Below, piece by piece: positions 38,898 through 49,857 of a stretch of DNA of 64,000 bases. Origin of the DNA: Whitmania pigra. Taxonomy: Eukaryota; Annelida; Clitellata; Hirudinida; Haemopidae. Each line of letters opens with the position of its first letter. Positions within the stretch are counted from its first letter, which is position 1. The position numbers and the translations under genes are program-made. The DNA lies in contig JAJTWR010000003.1 in assembly GCA_021613335.1 (NCBI GenBank), forward strand, positions 1 through 64,000, read 5' to 3'. A model generated the notes under the pieces. The model was given only the letters and a program-made list of their open reading frames with translations. It made no database searches and was not told the DNA's origin.

Positions 38898-41800
38898 CAA
38901 AGTGATATAAAGTCCAAAATTTAAAAAAAATTGGACTAGAAATTTCTGTCGACGGTCCTGCACATCAATATGTAATTATAAATGACTGTCAAGGGTTTCT
39001 AAACTTCATCATGGGATGCACCAAATAAAATTAATCAACGAGTAATAAATACTGCTTAAGAAGTCGGATTCGAAACATGCCGTCATGTCATTGTTTAAAT
39101 ATTGGCACACTTTGAAGAGTAACAGTAACACTAAAACAGTTTAAAATTTAGGCTAATTAACCTAATTAAATTTAATTTATTGCCTATCAACAACTGTTAT
39201 TAATTAACATTTAATTAAATTAATTATTCTAAGAAAGAACCAATTTTCTACTGAAGATATTCAAATCAACATCAAGATAGAAAATTGCTAATTAATAAAT
39301 TTTAAAAATTATTCAATTATTTTATAAATGTGGTCGTTTCACAACATACCTGAAAAATAGTGGTTGATTTTTTTATACCGGAGGAACAGTCGGCAGCAGA
39401 GATGAAAGAAGATGAGGAATAGTTGAGATTCGAGCCAAAAATAGTCAGGTTGCAACCGGCACTGGCATTTTTATTAGACATCAATTAATGATTACTAACA
39501 TTACATTATTAAGATATTATTATTAATGGTTATTAATGGTACTAATATTATTATTTTTTATTGGCTAATTGGCTAATAATATTTGATTTATGTACTTTAA
39601 GATATCATAAAAATCAGTCATTATTGTCGTCACTATTGCTGAAGGGAACCACGCTTAAACGATTAAGATTGTAGTTGTAGGATTTTAAATTATCTTAAAA
39701 TTGACAATCTACCATATGTTAAATTTATTATTTAATTATTGTAATTTATTATAACATTCTATCATTTATTAAATTTGTAAACACGCCTTCAACCCCTAAT
39801 GCTAAGATTATTATGGAAAGTATTGCATTGTAGGACCAGTTAAGAAGCTTTAACAAATACTCTTTAGACATCATCAGATGCTCCTCATATGCCTGCTAAG
39901 AACAAACTACATCCGCCTTGGAAGAGCTATTTCTTCAGGATGCCGTGAAGCAAAAGCAATGGACACAAGGCGCATCATAAATTTTCTGCTATTATTATTG
40001 CTGCTGCTACCCTTATCGCTATTTAGCCATTATTAGTGAATTGTGCTTAAGTATGTTACAGTTAATATACATATCAGAAATTGAATTGAAATCGTGAATT
40101 TTTCCAACAAATGTCAAGTTTAATATTCCAAGCTTAAATAAACCTAGTACTACTACAATAAATTAACCTCTTAAACATTGCCAGGACATGGCTGTTATTG
40201 ATGCTAGGGTTGCTGAGGTATTTGAAGATCTGATTCAATGAATTATTCGTATAACCATCGATATTAAGGTTCGTCAACTCTAAAAAAGTTCCAGATAGTC
40301 CTGGTAGCGTTGTAAAGACGATTTGTGAACTGTTACTTTCATTTCTGCAACGATTAACTACTATTAGAGATTATAAACTTAATTTGCTGTCTAATTTATT
40401 TTAACTGTTATTTAACTATTAGATTCTTAAAAAAGCACATCATTCATTTTTGCCCACCTGTTAATCTCAAGACTGTCGTTTTTAGATGTTGTGATATTGA
40501 CATAAGTATTCGAGTCCATCATTAAGTTCTCGCCTATCAGAGTAATCTTCGTTCCACCTGCTTGTGGCCCGACAAGAGGGTAAAATTTGGCCACCCTAAC
40601 CTCCTGTTGGAAAGTAAAATTGAAAAAATTATATTATTCAAACTGATGATTTAGCGAATTGGATTATTTATTGAACATTTTTGAGATTTTGCGATAGAAT
40701 AACAATTATAATAGTGGTGGCCATGGTGATCAATGTAATCATTTCATTACATTTTGTAAATGTACCTTGTAAAGAAATTTTGCAATGGAATTATTTTCTC
40801 CTGTACCAGTCACTTGTAATGCAATTTTAGCCGAAACGTTAGCCCTTTTGGATGCAGGCGTGATGCAAACATATCTTCAATTTTAACATTAGTAATTTAG
40901 CTGAATTGAATTATCTATGGAAATACTTACTTTCTTGACGGTATGTAGGATTCCTTCAAGGATTTGCAAGGCTCGTCATCGATCTTTACGACAACTTGAT
41001 CGGCGGCTGAACCTAAGTTTTTACCGAATACACTCAGCCTTGTGCCTCCTTCTTTAGGACCGATCAAAGGAACGACCTAATTTATGTAACTACAATTAAG
41101 TATAATTAAGTATAATAAGATAATAATAATAATGAAAGTTGAGGATTTCATTGTTAATTGCGTTCGTAACCTATTGATTTAATGGTTACGTTTTCGTGCG
41201 TCCTAGTGGTTTTTTAATTTTTTTTTTTTTTAGCCATTAATAAAATGATTAACTCTATTAATTTAATAATTCATTTTACCATCGCATCAGCAAAGAATAA
41301 AATTGAACAAATAATTGCCGAAATTTTATGATGGCAGTATACAATTTTATAACCTCAGTAATACTTGGGAACGGACATTGCTCCTCTTTCGAATTGGACG
41401 AGCAGTTGCGGAAATTGCAATTCTGTCCGCACCAAACACATTCGTATCCACCATATTTTGGTCCCCTGCTCTTGCACAGGGAACAGTCGTCCTTGCCAAT
41501 CACTTCGCAATTGTACACTGCATGGTTTTTGAGGATAAAAGGCTTAATAAAAAAAAACTACGCTTAAATGTATTTAAATAAAGACTGGAATCAATCATTT
41601 CTTTTATAAATCACTTCTATGTTAAATGAATGCATCTTATTAGTGTCTAGATCTACATAGTATTTAGCAGGAGTCAGAATTTGTCTATCATCATCATCAT
41701 TATTATTATTATTATTAATCAGGTTTTGATGATTGACGCTTAAAAAGTGATTTAGAGGTTCACGTTGGATTACGGTAAAATATAGGTACTAAGTTAATGG

Positions 41801-44800
41801 TAATTAAATATATAATAAATTACATGTACAATTTTACTGCACGAAACAATCGAGTTTAATTGTTTATGTGAAATTTTACATCACCTTCAATAGTTATGGA
41901 CCCACTAAGACGTTTGTTAGCACCAAACGTTACGTAAATAATCAGGTTTTCTTGATCTTTTAAAGTCGCAAACTTAAAAATAAAGGATTGATCAATTAAA
42001 ACTATTTGATTAAAATTAAACAATTAATCTCTAGATCTAATTCGATTTGTTATAACAAACAAATTAACCTCAAAAGGACCACACAAGCTACTACTTCCTG
42101 ATTTTGTGATCGGCAAACTAACATTCAAACCGGAAATCCAGCACATCAAGTTGTCAAGTTGAAGACCCTTAAATTTTTGTATTTATTTGCAAAAGAAAAT
42201 TTCTCTAGATTTTTAAAGATTAGATAAATACATTTGTTGTACAAATGCTATTATGCGAACAAATAATTCAGTACCTGAACATCTTCTAGCTGAATCTCAA
42301 CACTTTCTTTAGTTCCCGTGCTAACTTTTAAGAACTTGCTCATTATACTGGGACATGTCTATAAAAGCCAATAAAGCGTATAAAGATCGTTTTAATAAAG
42401 AATTACTCTTTGAAAATAATGGAAAAATCTTTCACATATAACTCTTTAATAATTATGTTTTCTTATTATGTTTTGCTAACTTTTCCACTGGGAGAAGTCA
42501 CGCAGGAATATGAGACGATGTCAAAATAGCACATCTTCTTGCTCAAACAAAAGTCACACCTTCAAAAAAAAGTTCGTAGCAAATTTATTTACCTAATCTT
42601 TAAAAAACAAAGCTAAATATAAAATATCGATAATAACATAAGACAAAAATGTAATTGATAAGTAAATAGAAGTATGACAAACGTATTCATGAAACTGCAT
42701 CTGTAGGCAGAAAAATGATTTGTCAGGAATGAATTTTTCTCGTTGATCCTCAGAATAAATTGTCCTTCGTAGATGCCTGTACCAAATCAAATGTAGATTT
42801 TTATGAATAATTAATATTTACTTTAGTTAAATTTCATTTGAGCGAAAACCATAGGTTGCAGCAAAACAATGAAAACAATTAACTTAAATAAACACTTATT
42901 AGAGGTTATTTAAATGCTGTGGCGTTGCTGACGTGTTTCGGCTGCCCCTGGTAGAACGAAATTGATAATGTTAAGCGGAGGCAGGGCAAAACAATATTAA
43001 AATTGGATACCAAATTACTAATGTTCAGGGGACCGACAAATTATCAAATATTACCCAAGGCTACGAAGCCCCTAACTATGCCTCTGATTACATGACAAAC
43101 TATATAATTTATTTAAAATGTTTAAATGCATAATTTGCGTGTATACTCGAAATATAAATGTAATCATCAATGTAAATATATAACAGTTGTGGTTAACATC
43201 TAAAGAAAAGTAATATTTTACAAACCTTCAGAACTGAGAAGATTAGTCGGCACATCACAGGAAATCCAGCCACCGTTCACAATTGCAGGAGTTGAATGGT
43301 TCGATGTGCTGAAGACGCACTCAAAGCTTTCGCCATTTCCAAGTTGTGGTGGATTTTGTACCTCAATTTTTATCTTCAAAGCAGAAATAAGTAATTAGCC
43401 TTTTTTCTGATCAATTATGTTATAATATCAAGTACTTATTTGAAATTATTTTTAGAAATAGTTTGAAGGAAATTACGACAATTATAGCATGTATTTATCA
43501 AATTTATAAATAACATAATTTCGCTTATTTTTCAATACTTATTTTTTAATATTTTTATCATAAACATTATCTATAAATGTATATAAAATTTGAATACTAC
43601 TATGAATGTAGTGGCCTACTAAATAATATGGTCGACCAATCTTGTAAATAAACTTGAAAGCCATCAGTACAATGAAATAAATTATAATTATAAAGCGTTG
43701 TTAAATTACACTTCTATTCATTGTGACTTCCAAATCGAAATCCTTAATTAACATCGGGCAATTGGAAGAATTTCCGTTGCTTGGAATCCATCGCCTTTCC
43801 AAGTCATGATGAAAGCATTCTAGCCTCCGGGTGCATCTAGAATAAGAACAAGAATAACAATAATAATATTATTATATTTTACTTAATAACATTTCAAACA
43901 TATTATTATTAATATTAGATATTATATCAATAACAATGAATTAATAATAACAATTGAAAACCTTGGCATACGAAGAATTAAAGAATAAATATGTAAGGTA
44001 ACAGACTTTGGTTTGTTAAACAATCATAAAATAATTTACTAATGTTACTTGTTTATTAATAATATTTATTATTAAATCCGTAATAACCTGGACTCTAGAG
44101 AACACCAGCCGCACAAAGGATTAAGCGGGTCCAAGCACTTGTCACAAGTACGGAATAAATTGCAATCAGTCACATCTGATCTGTAAACCTACAACGACGA
44201 CAACTTTAAATGTTCATGTAATTCTTCATATTATTATTCATAATAATATATGGTATTATCACTTCGGCTTTTCAGCCCGTAAAACATCGACCCTGAACTT
44301 GACGCTATGTTATTATTATTTTATTTTTTAAATCATTTATTGTCTCGACTGTAAACTACTTGTAATTATTGTAAATATAAAACTCGCTCTAAATGTTTAA
44401 CCACCCCACCATTCCATCACATTTCAAGATGACCCTGGGATGGGATGGGATTAAGGCCATTATTTTTAATTACATTTATTGTTGTTAAGTATTGTTCTTT
44501 GTTAATAAAATTCTCAATATTAACAAAGTGTAGCATAAAAGATTTGTCGCTAGCTTTATTAATCTCGTAACAGTCGGCATTCCTATTTCCTTCTTTTCGT
44601 TTGATATTGAATTGACTTGAGATTTAACTTTTCACTTAATACAGGACTTGTCTTTGTATTTATCCTCGTTTATTTAAAAAAATTATTTAATCAATGCTAT
44701 TCATAATCAAATTACACTACTTTTATTATAATTATTAACCTACTACTGTTTAATTCCATATTCTTAATTTTTTTTCATTCACTTTGTTATTTCATTTCTA

Positions 44801-46921
44801 CTTTATTGATTTCCTCCGAATGCTATCGTGAGTTATAGTGCCTCAGCATCCTAGGACTTATGATAAAAAGGCACTTTAAATATTTGCTGAATGAAATTTG
44901 AAATATAAAGTTGCAGTGAACATTTTTACAACGTACCTGGTTTGTGGTTCTCCAGAAAAGATATTGAGAATTTCGAGAAAGTATGAGATTCTTAGCAGGA
45001 CTGTTGCTCCCTTCGTAAAGATATTTCATGCCGAAATTTTCCAAGTCCATCTGAAGATGACGATGATGATGATGATGATGATGATGAGGAATGTTGTCGT
45101 GTTTACAGATAATAATTATAAATAAGTTAATAATAAATAAATAAGTTATTTGCACTTTTATGGCGGTAATTAATTAATGAGATGATAAAATGAATTTAGA
45201 TAATATTCGACCTACCATAGTACATAATAAAAACAACGACAACAACTATAACACCAATATCAACGAAAATGATTAAACCACTTTAATATCTACTTGGACA
45301 AGATTAACATTTTTTATCATAAACAATTTTAAATTAATTTTATACAAGAACAAATACAGTTGACTTGTTAACCTTGACAACGGATCCGTTTGAGGCTCCC
45401 ATAAATAGTATAGATGAATTTTCGCCATTGTAACCTAACAAAGATGTGATTGTGAAATTGACTTCAATCACAGAATTTACTTCTATGTTTTCCTGGGACA
45501 TCACAGCCGACCTTTGTGAATTCTTGTTTCCCCCGCAGAAGTCAGTGGGTATCTGAGACATTTAAGAATGATCAAGAAACAAGGATAAAACACTTAATAT
45601 ATTTTTCACTCTAAAATATTTTTCTGACAATTTAAGTTATTTGCTCTAGGTCAGGGCTCGGCATAATTTTGATTTAAATATTTGTATAGAATTACGAGCA
45701 AATTGGAATTATAATCGGCGAATATTCCTACAAACTTGTCCAACCAGATATTTAACCTCACCTACCAAAACCTTTTAAGAAAACCTTTGCTAAGCTTCAT
45801 TAAGCACCATTACTGGAAATTCAAAAGTAACTTTGCCGAACCCGTATCTCGAACTCATACCCACAAATAGAAAAAATTCAACAAGACATGGAAACACTTG
45901 CATCTTTGAGGCATCCATTAACACGTGGCAAGAGAAACAAGCCAGTTGTATTGAAACAACGTTTCTTATTGAGGGTGAATTTTTCAGAAATCGTCGGCAC
46001 TCTGATGGGACATAAACGAGAACGCGAGCTTTCCGGAACTTCATAAGCTGCCATAAAAATAAATTCATTTGTTTTCGAGTTTATTCTCGAAGACAACTTC
46101 TCGTCTGCGACCAACAATGTAACAGCCGCGATTTTTGTGAGGCCATCGCATTTTATGGGCATTTCGAAGTAGGAATTAAAGTAGTTCTGATCGTTCTCGC
46201 AAACACGGGCAACAACTGATCGCTGAATATTATCTACTTTCTCTATTTTAAAGATGTAAACGAATCCTTGAACTACGAAACCGTCTATATAATCAAATTC
46301 GTTATTCTTTGTGATGTCTATTGGCATGGATGAGCAAAATTTCGGAAAAGATGAATCACTTTCATTGCAGTCATAGAAGTCGAAGTTTTCGAGAGAAAGT
46401 GCGAATATTCCGTTGTAAAACAGTGGATGGACATTAAATTCAGCTGTGTTGATGAAGTCCTTTTCAAAATAATTACCTACAAACATGATATCTTTATTTT
46501 GTTGTCCGATCACAGCTACTACGTTTCTGCGTTCACTCCTTAAGATGAGACTGTAATCTTGAGAACGTTTTAGGATTTCCAGGTTATTTAAATCTCGAAT
46601 AAAGCAGGTTGTGTTGCTAGACGTCCCACAAGCAATTAATCTGTTTTCCGAACCTCCAATGAGCAGGATCTTGTTATAATCATCCTCGAGCGTTTTAATT
46701 TCTTTTATCAACGTCAAATTAACGTTCAACATTCGTAAGCTGCTTTTTCCAGCGATGTAGAGATTATTGCTGTTTGATTCTGATAACATATTTGTCAAAC
46801 CTTCAAAATTCGACAACCAAATGACATCAGGAAGAATAATTTCCACTGCTAATAATCCCATAACTAATACGATATTAACGACATTAATTAACATAATGAT
46901 GATATTTTTACAGGTAATCAC
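30161..46921 (-). CDS. Plexin (semaphorin receptor)
   Basis: Predicted single-pass cell-surface receptor that turns semaphorin binding into GTPase-activating activity on small GTPases. A hydrophobic signal segment starts at 46921 and one long exon (46921-45896) carries most of the Sema domain, completed at about 45552-45370 (PTDFCGGN) and 45055-44938. PSI modules: about 44185-44090 (CGWC), 42560-42485 and 41520-41290 (CVWCG). IPT domains follow at about 41090-40930, 40610-40170 and 39480-38280. The TM helix is at about 38140-38060. Cytoplasmic exons from about 37500 to 30161 include the juxtamembrane segment, GAP part 1 with the arginine pair LMMRR joined to ETVVERIMSSW (34810-34200), the RBD (33560-32940), GAP part 2 with LRVWVNLLQNPYF (about 31830-31690), and the last exon 30244-30161. 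All key GAP arginines are present. Internal exon ends are approximate. Confidence 0.95.
30866..31043. repeat. GTTATT hexanucleotide array in plexin intron
   Basis: About 29 units of the 6-mer GTTATT, with GTTATC variants concentrated in the left half, preceded by ATT/ATG repeats from about 30790. It lies immediately next to a plexin GAP exon near 31050-31190. The ORFs of Ile-Val, Ile-Thr or Leu repeats through it are artefacts. Confidence 0.93.
32346..32540. repeat. Degenerate ATT-based array in plexin intron
   Basis: Interrupted ATT repeats with ATTGTC, ATTAGC and ATTATC variants, about 195 bp. Open frames of Ile/Asn/Met across it are repeat artefacts. Confidence 0.8.
33735..34090 (+). mobile_element. 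Non-LTR retrotransposon 3' end (RT C-terminal tail)
   Basis: An open stretch ending at a stop at 33950 reads FFGNRMVQEWNSLPQDVV followed by NIEIFKRNMDRFF, the characteristic last part of many non-LTR RT ORFs (RVVxxWNSLP...FKxxLDxF). About 130 bp of 3' UTR follow, ending in AATAAT repeats at about 34067-34087. It is antisense to plexin inside one of its introns. Only the extreme 3' part remains. The upstream limit and any target-site duplication are unclear. Confidence 0.72.
35427..36800 (-). mobile_element. Non-LTR retrotransposon, 5'-truncated (RT C-terminal half)
   Basis: The minus-strand frame 36743-35775 (322 codons) encodes RT palm blocks SDVACGVPQGSILGPLLF, IYINDL, the catalytic FADDTNVF and LSLNVDKTNFMLF, then the C-terminal region with a typical LFSSLPSSL end. 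Upstream, KLYHYGLHGC and KWFTSYL can be read but a TAG stop follows at about 36750, so the copy is dead at least there. A 3' UTR of about 300 bp ends in a poly(T) tract on the plus strand (35432-35470), which is the poly(A) tail. The 5' end is lost in a TTA array. It is best placed in the Jockey/CR1 group. It lies in a plexin intron in the same orientation. Confidence 0.88.
36823..37150. repeat. TTA/ATT trinucleotide array
   Basis: About 330 bp of ATT repeats with several single-base register slips, directly beyond the truncated 5' end of the non-LTR element in a plexin intron. The element may have inserted into a pre-existing array, since ATT repeats also lie beyond its poly(A) end near 35405-35430. 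Confidence 0.9.
37734..37890 (+). mobile_element. tRNA-derived SINE-like copy
   Basis: Contains an A-box-like TGGCTGTTGG at 37744-37753 and a good RNA polymerase III B box, GTGTTCGAAACC, at 37798-37809. These are followed by a tail ending CCTTGGGAAGGAGCGCTATA, typical of the 3' ends of many animal SINEs. Related sequences occur at 28255-28463 and 56742-56890. The A-B distance (about 45 bp) suits a tRNA-related promoter. It lies antisense in a plexin intron. Boundaries were estimated from the three-copy comparison; no target-site duplication was found. Confidence 0.68.
38762..38789. repeat. Short interstitial telomeric repeat
   Basis: Four TTAGGG-type motifs, one with two extra G residues, inside a plexin intron. 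It reads as the complement of the CCCTAA motifs in the satellite at 1-2900. Confidence 0.8.
38826..38897. repeat. ATT microsatellite
   Basis: About 70 bp of ATT repeats with GTT and ATC variants, just beyond the interstitial telomeric repeat in a plexin intron. Confidence 0.85.
45057..45087. repeat. GAT microsatellite beside a plexin exon
   Basis: About ten GAT/ATG units adjoining the exon that encodes the end of the Sema domain. On the minus strand it is (CAT)n and lies just before the splice acceptor, so the His run in the frame is intronic. Confidence 0.8.
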
Positions 46922-47285
46922 AAATATTCATTAGCCTTTTAACAAACTGTTCTATTTATCAACTTCCTCTTAATATTCCATATAATGTACCGCATATTTT
47001 GTTTAAGGCCAAATTGAGAACGGTCTCTAACCAATCAAATTGAGCCAAAGGACATGCTAATCAAGTAACTAGCTACTCATTCAAGCGAATCGTGTCTTAC
47101 AGGTGAAATTAATTCTAGATGAGTCTAATTTGATACAAAATGTTTTATAACTCATTAGTACCATAAGTTTAACCTTTATTTAAAAAAATTGTTTCACGTA
47201 ATTAAAAAGTTGGGCGCCTCAATGTTGTGAACGACGGTTTCCTTTGAAAGTTTTTTTTGGAATTAAATCGAGAATCAAATTAAAA
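46922..47285. promoter_or_regulatory. Shared upstream region of plexin and tetraspanin genes
   Basis: Only 364 bp separate the plexin start codon (minus) from the tetraspanin start codon (plus), so promoters and both 5' UTRs must fit here if neither gene has an upstream non-coding exon. No clear TATA box or CpG-rich core was recognised. A bidirectional promoter is inferred from distance alone. Confidence 0.4.
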
Positions 47286-49041
47286 ATGGTTTTCTCCGGA
47301 GCACGCTCGATGATATTTGCGAAATTTATGCGTGGAATTTTAAAACTTTGCTTGATAATATTTTGTATACTCATAATGGTACGTGCTGACGCGTTATTTT
47401 TTTTTAGAGTAATGTGTTAATGCCAAAAGTGATGAAATTCTTTTATTTGCAGCTCATTGGTATAGTAATAATATGTTTCGGAGCTGTCAGTAAAAAACGT
47501 TTGTCTCTTGTCCATACTAATATATTTTATAACTTCGCCAACATAATCACTATTGTTGGCCTTGTTATCGTTGTTTCTGCTGGAATTGGAATTCATGGCG
47601 TTGTTAAGGACAACAAATACATTTTAATCATTGTCGGTCGCATGTGATTTTTTTAAGGTGATACGTTCGCATTTTTGTAAAACTTAATGAAAAATCATTC
47701 CAAATAGTTATCCGCGGTTGTTCTGGGATGCTTTTTGTTTACTGCTACGATTTGTGCTTTGTTGGCCAGCCTGAGAAACAATCAGGTCAGAGTTAAAGTT
47801 TATGTTTATTTAAATTAATAACTACTTCATAATGTGCGTTATGGTTAGCTATCTACCGTTATCAAAGAATTGTTAAATTACCAAGTGGAGAGTGGAAATA
47901 CGCTTGAAAATGGCGAATTGATGGACTTCTTCCAAAATCACGTCCGTAATAAATTATTAAAAAATACTTCAACGTTTAGGATAATAAATTCATTATTTTT
48001 CAATAACTTTATTCTATATCATTAAAAATGTATAACAAAATTTGACATAAATAAATGACATTCGTAATTAACTGTAATGTAATAATAACAATAAAAAGTA
48101 GCATATCGAAGTAAATCGATGGATTTGAAATAACGATAAGCAATTGAAGACTAGTCAATTTTTATAATAATTTGCATTATACAATTTTAACTCAAGTTCT
48201 TACAAAACTAGATGGCATGCTGTGAACTTCAAAATGTAATTGATTGGGTGGAAAGTTCTAAACGGGGAGATCTGCTGTCTATTCCTCAATGCTGCAAAAG
48301 TGGCAACCCCTGTGAATTGGTGCCTTCGAATGAAAGGAACATCAATTCCACCTTTGTCCTTAGGGAGGTATTATTGACTTGAAAACTCCATCTCGCAAAC
48401 ATTTGTCAGTTCATGCTTTGAAATTTCGTCTGATATCTGTCGCAGGGTTGCACCACCAAATTATCGAATGCTTTCAAAGGTATCAACACAGCTGCAAATG
48501 TCACTCTGTCCCTGGCATTTATACAGGTAGTGCATCTCGTGGAGTATCTTGTTAGTCGTCAATTTTTATTTAGTAAAAACCGTATCCGAATACCAGATAA
48601 TGCTGTTCGTTGGCTCCATGTTACACCTAAGAGAGTTGTCCTATAAGAGTTGCAAAAGAGAGTCGAGCAAAAGATCGTACGTCCATGTGAACAGTGGTGG
48701 AGTTAGCATAGGTCCGAGGAGGCGAGCCGTCCCATCGCACTGTTGCTGGGTTTAAAATTTCAACCACTTGACGATTCTTCTTTGTCTTGCTTATTGCTGA
48801 GATCAGTATTCAATATCAGTATTCAATAAGCGTCTTACATATTGTTTATTGGTAAAATTTAAAACTAATTCATTAGTGATTGTTGAACCACTGTTTGATG
48901 TGTCATAAAGAAAATGTAGATGGGATTTAATAAGCAAATAAATTTATTGTACAACATATTGTGTCATCGGGATACCAAAAAGGATCTTGTCAGGGGCTCG
49001 TGTTTCTCATCCCTCTCGTTGCTCAGATTAGAGCTGATTGA
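47286..49041 (+). CDS. Tetraspanin
   Basis: Predicted four-pass membrane organiser. Coding exons: 47286-47378, 47453-47632, 47708-47785, 47849-47941, 48212-48367, 48446-48526 and 48994-49041, in phase, 242 residues. TM1 spans the first junction (LCLIIFCILIMLIGIVIICF). TM2 and TM3 follow (IITIVGLVIVVSAGIGI; AVVLGCFLFTATICALLA). The large loop contains Cys151-Cys152, a PQCC motif at 173-176, Cys182 and Cys202, fitting a six-cysteine loop. The signature CCG reads CCE here. TM4 is LSLAFIQ joined to GLVFLIPLVAQIRAD. The last exon was chosen because it completes TM4 in phase; reading through the donor at 48527 instead gives a polar tail. It is head-to-head with plexin. The subfamily is unknown. Confidence 0.87.
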
Positions 49042-49857
49042 TTATTGTATTAATAAACGCACTGTTGTTGGCCAGACATTCCCTGTAAGTATAATTTCGT
49101 CTATTGATTAGTTATAATCGACATCTTTTAACAAATAATTATTAAAATTAAATGTGAATTTGTTGAATAAATTTCAACCAGATGTAATTAGACTTCGAAG
49201 CTATTCCAAAAATAGTTAAAAGTTACTATTCGGCTACCTATAAAGAGACAAATTCTATGATTTTTTTAAAGATTACTGAAATACTGAAATAAATGACGCG
49301 ATATAAATGTTTTGCAATACATTTTTGTGACCCGTAGTTCGGAAACCTCTGTCATAGGCAAATTTGTATGATTGCTGGAATTTAAAATTTCAGAAGAAAA
49401 AGTATGCATCCTTGCTAATCGAACATATTTAATTACATTTTGAACTTAATTTTTTCAATCTTAAATAAATGTAAGCTTTTAATTAGTAAAGATTTTAAGC
49501 AAGAGGTCACAAAAGTTTCAACCGATTTAAAAACGCGTCGTATTGTGGTCAAGTAAATTTCTGCCGGAATTAGTTTAGTTTATGTCATTTTTGTAACGAG
49601 TTGCCTGTTTGTTTTTGGATTTAAGTCTAAAATTTATAAAAAGTTTTGTATAGCTTAAGAGTTGATGAACATTTTATTACATGCATAACTTTGATAAATG
49701 TTATTTTATTCTTGTGATGAAATAAGTCTTTACACATCCAAGTTAACTTTTTTTTTAGCTTGGTTCTGATCTAGTTCTATCAAGCTCTAAATCCACACTT
49801 ACTGTTATCAAGCGGTTCGATGTCAACAGTATACATTTAGCAACAAACATAGCTCAA
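49042..49857. other. Tetraspanin-RASSF spacer
   Basis: AT-rich spacer between two plus-strand genes. A pyrimidine tract followed by AG at about 49747-49759 looks like a splice acceptor about 100 bp above the RASSF ATG, implying a 5' UTR intron or a trans-splice site. No other gene was seen. Confidence 0.5.

Noticed and set aside
45790..46068. Second frame overlapping the Sema exon, as a frameshift in plexin
   Set aside because: A donor after GATGCAAGT joined to the 45552 exon gives the expected plexin junction without any frameshift.
48527..48641. Read-through end of the tetraspanin after exon 6
   Set aside because: It gives a polar tail and loses TM4, whereas the in-phase exon 48994-49041 completes TM4.
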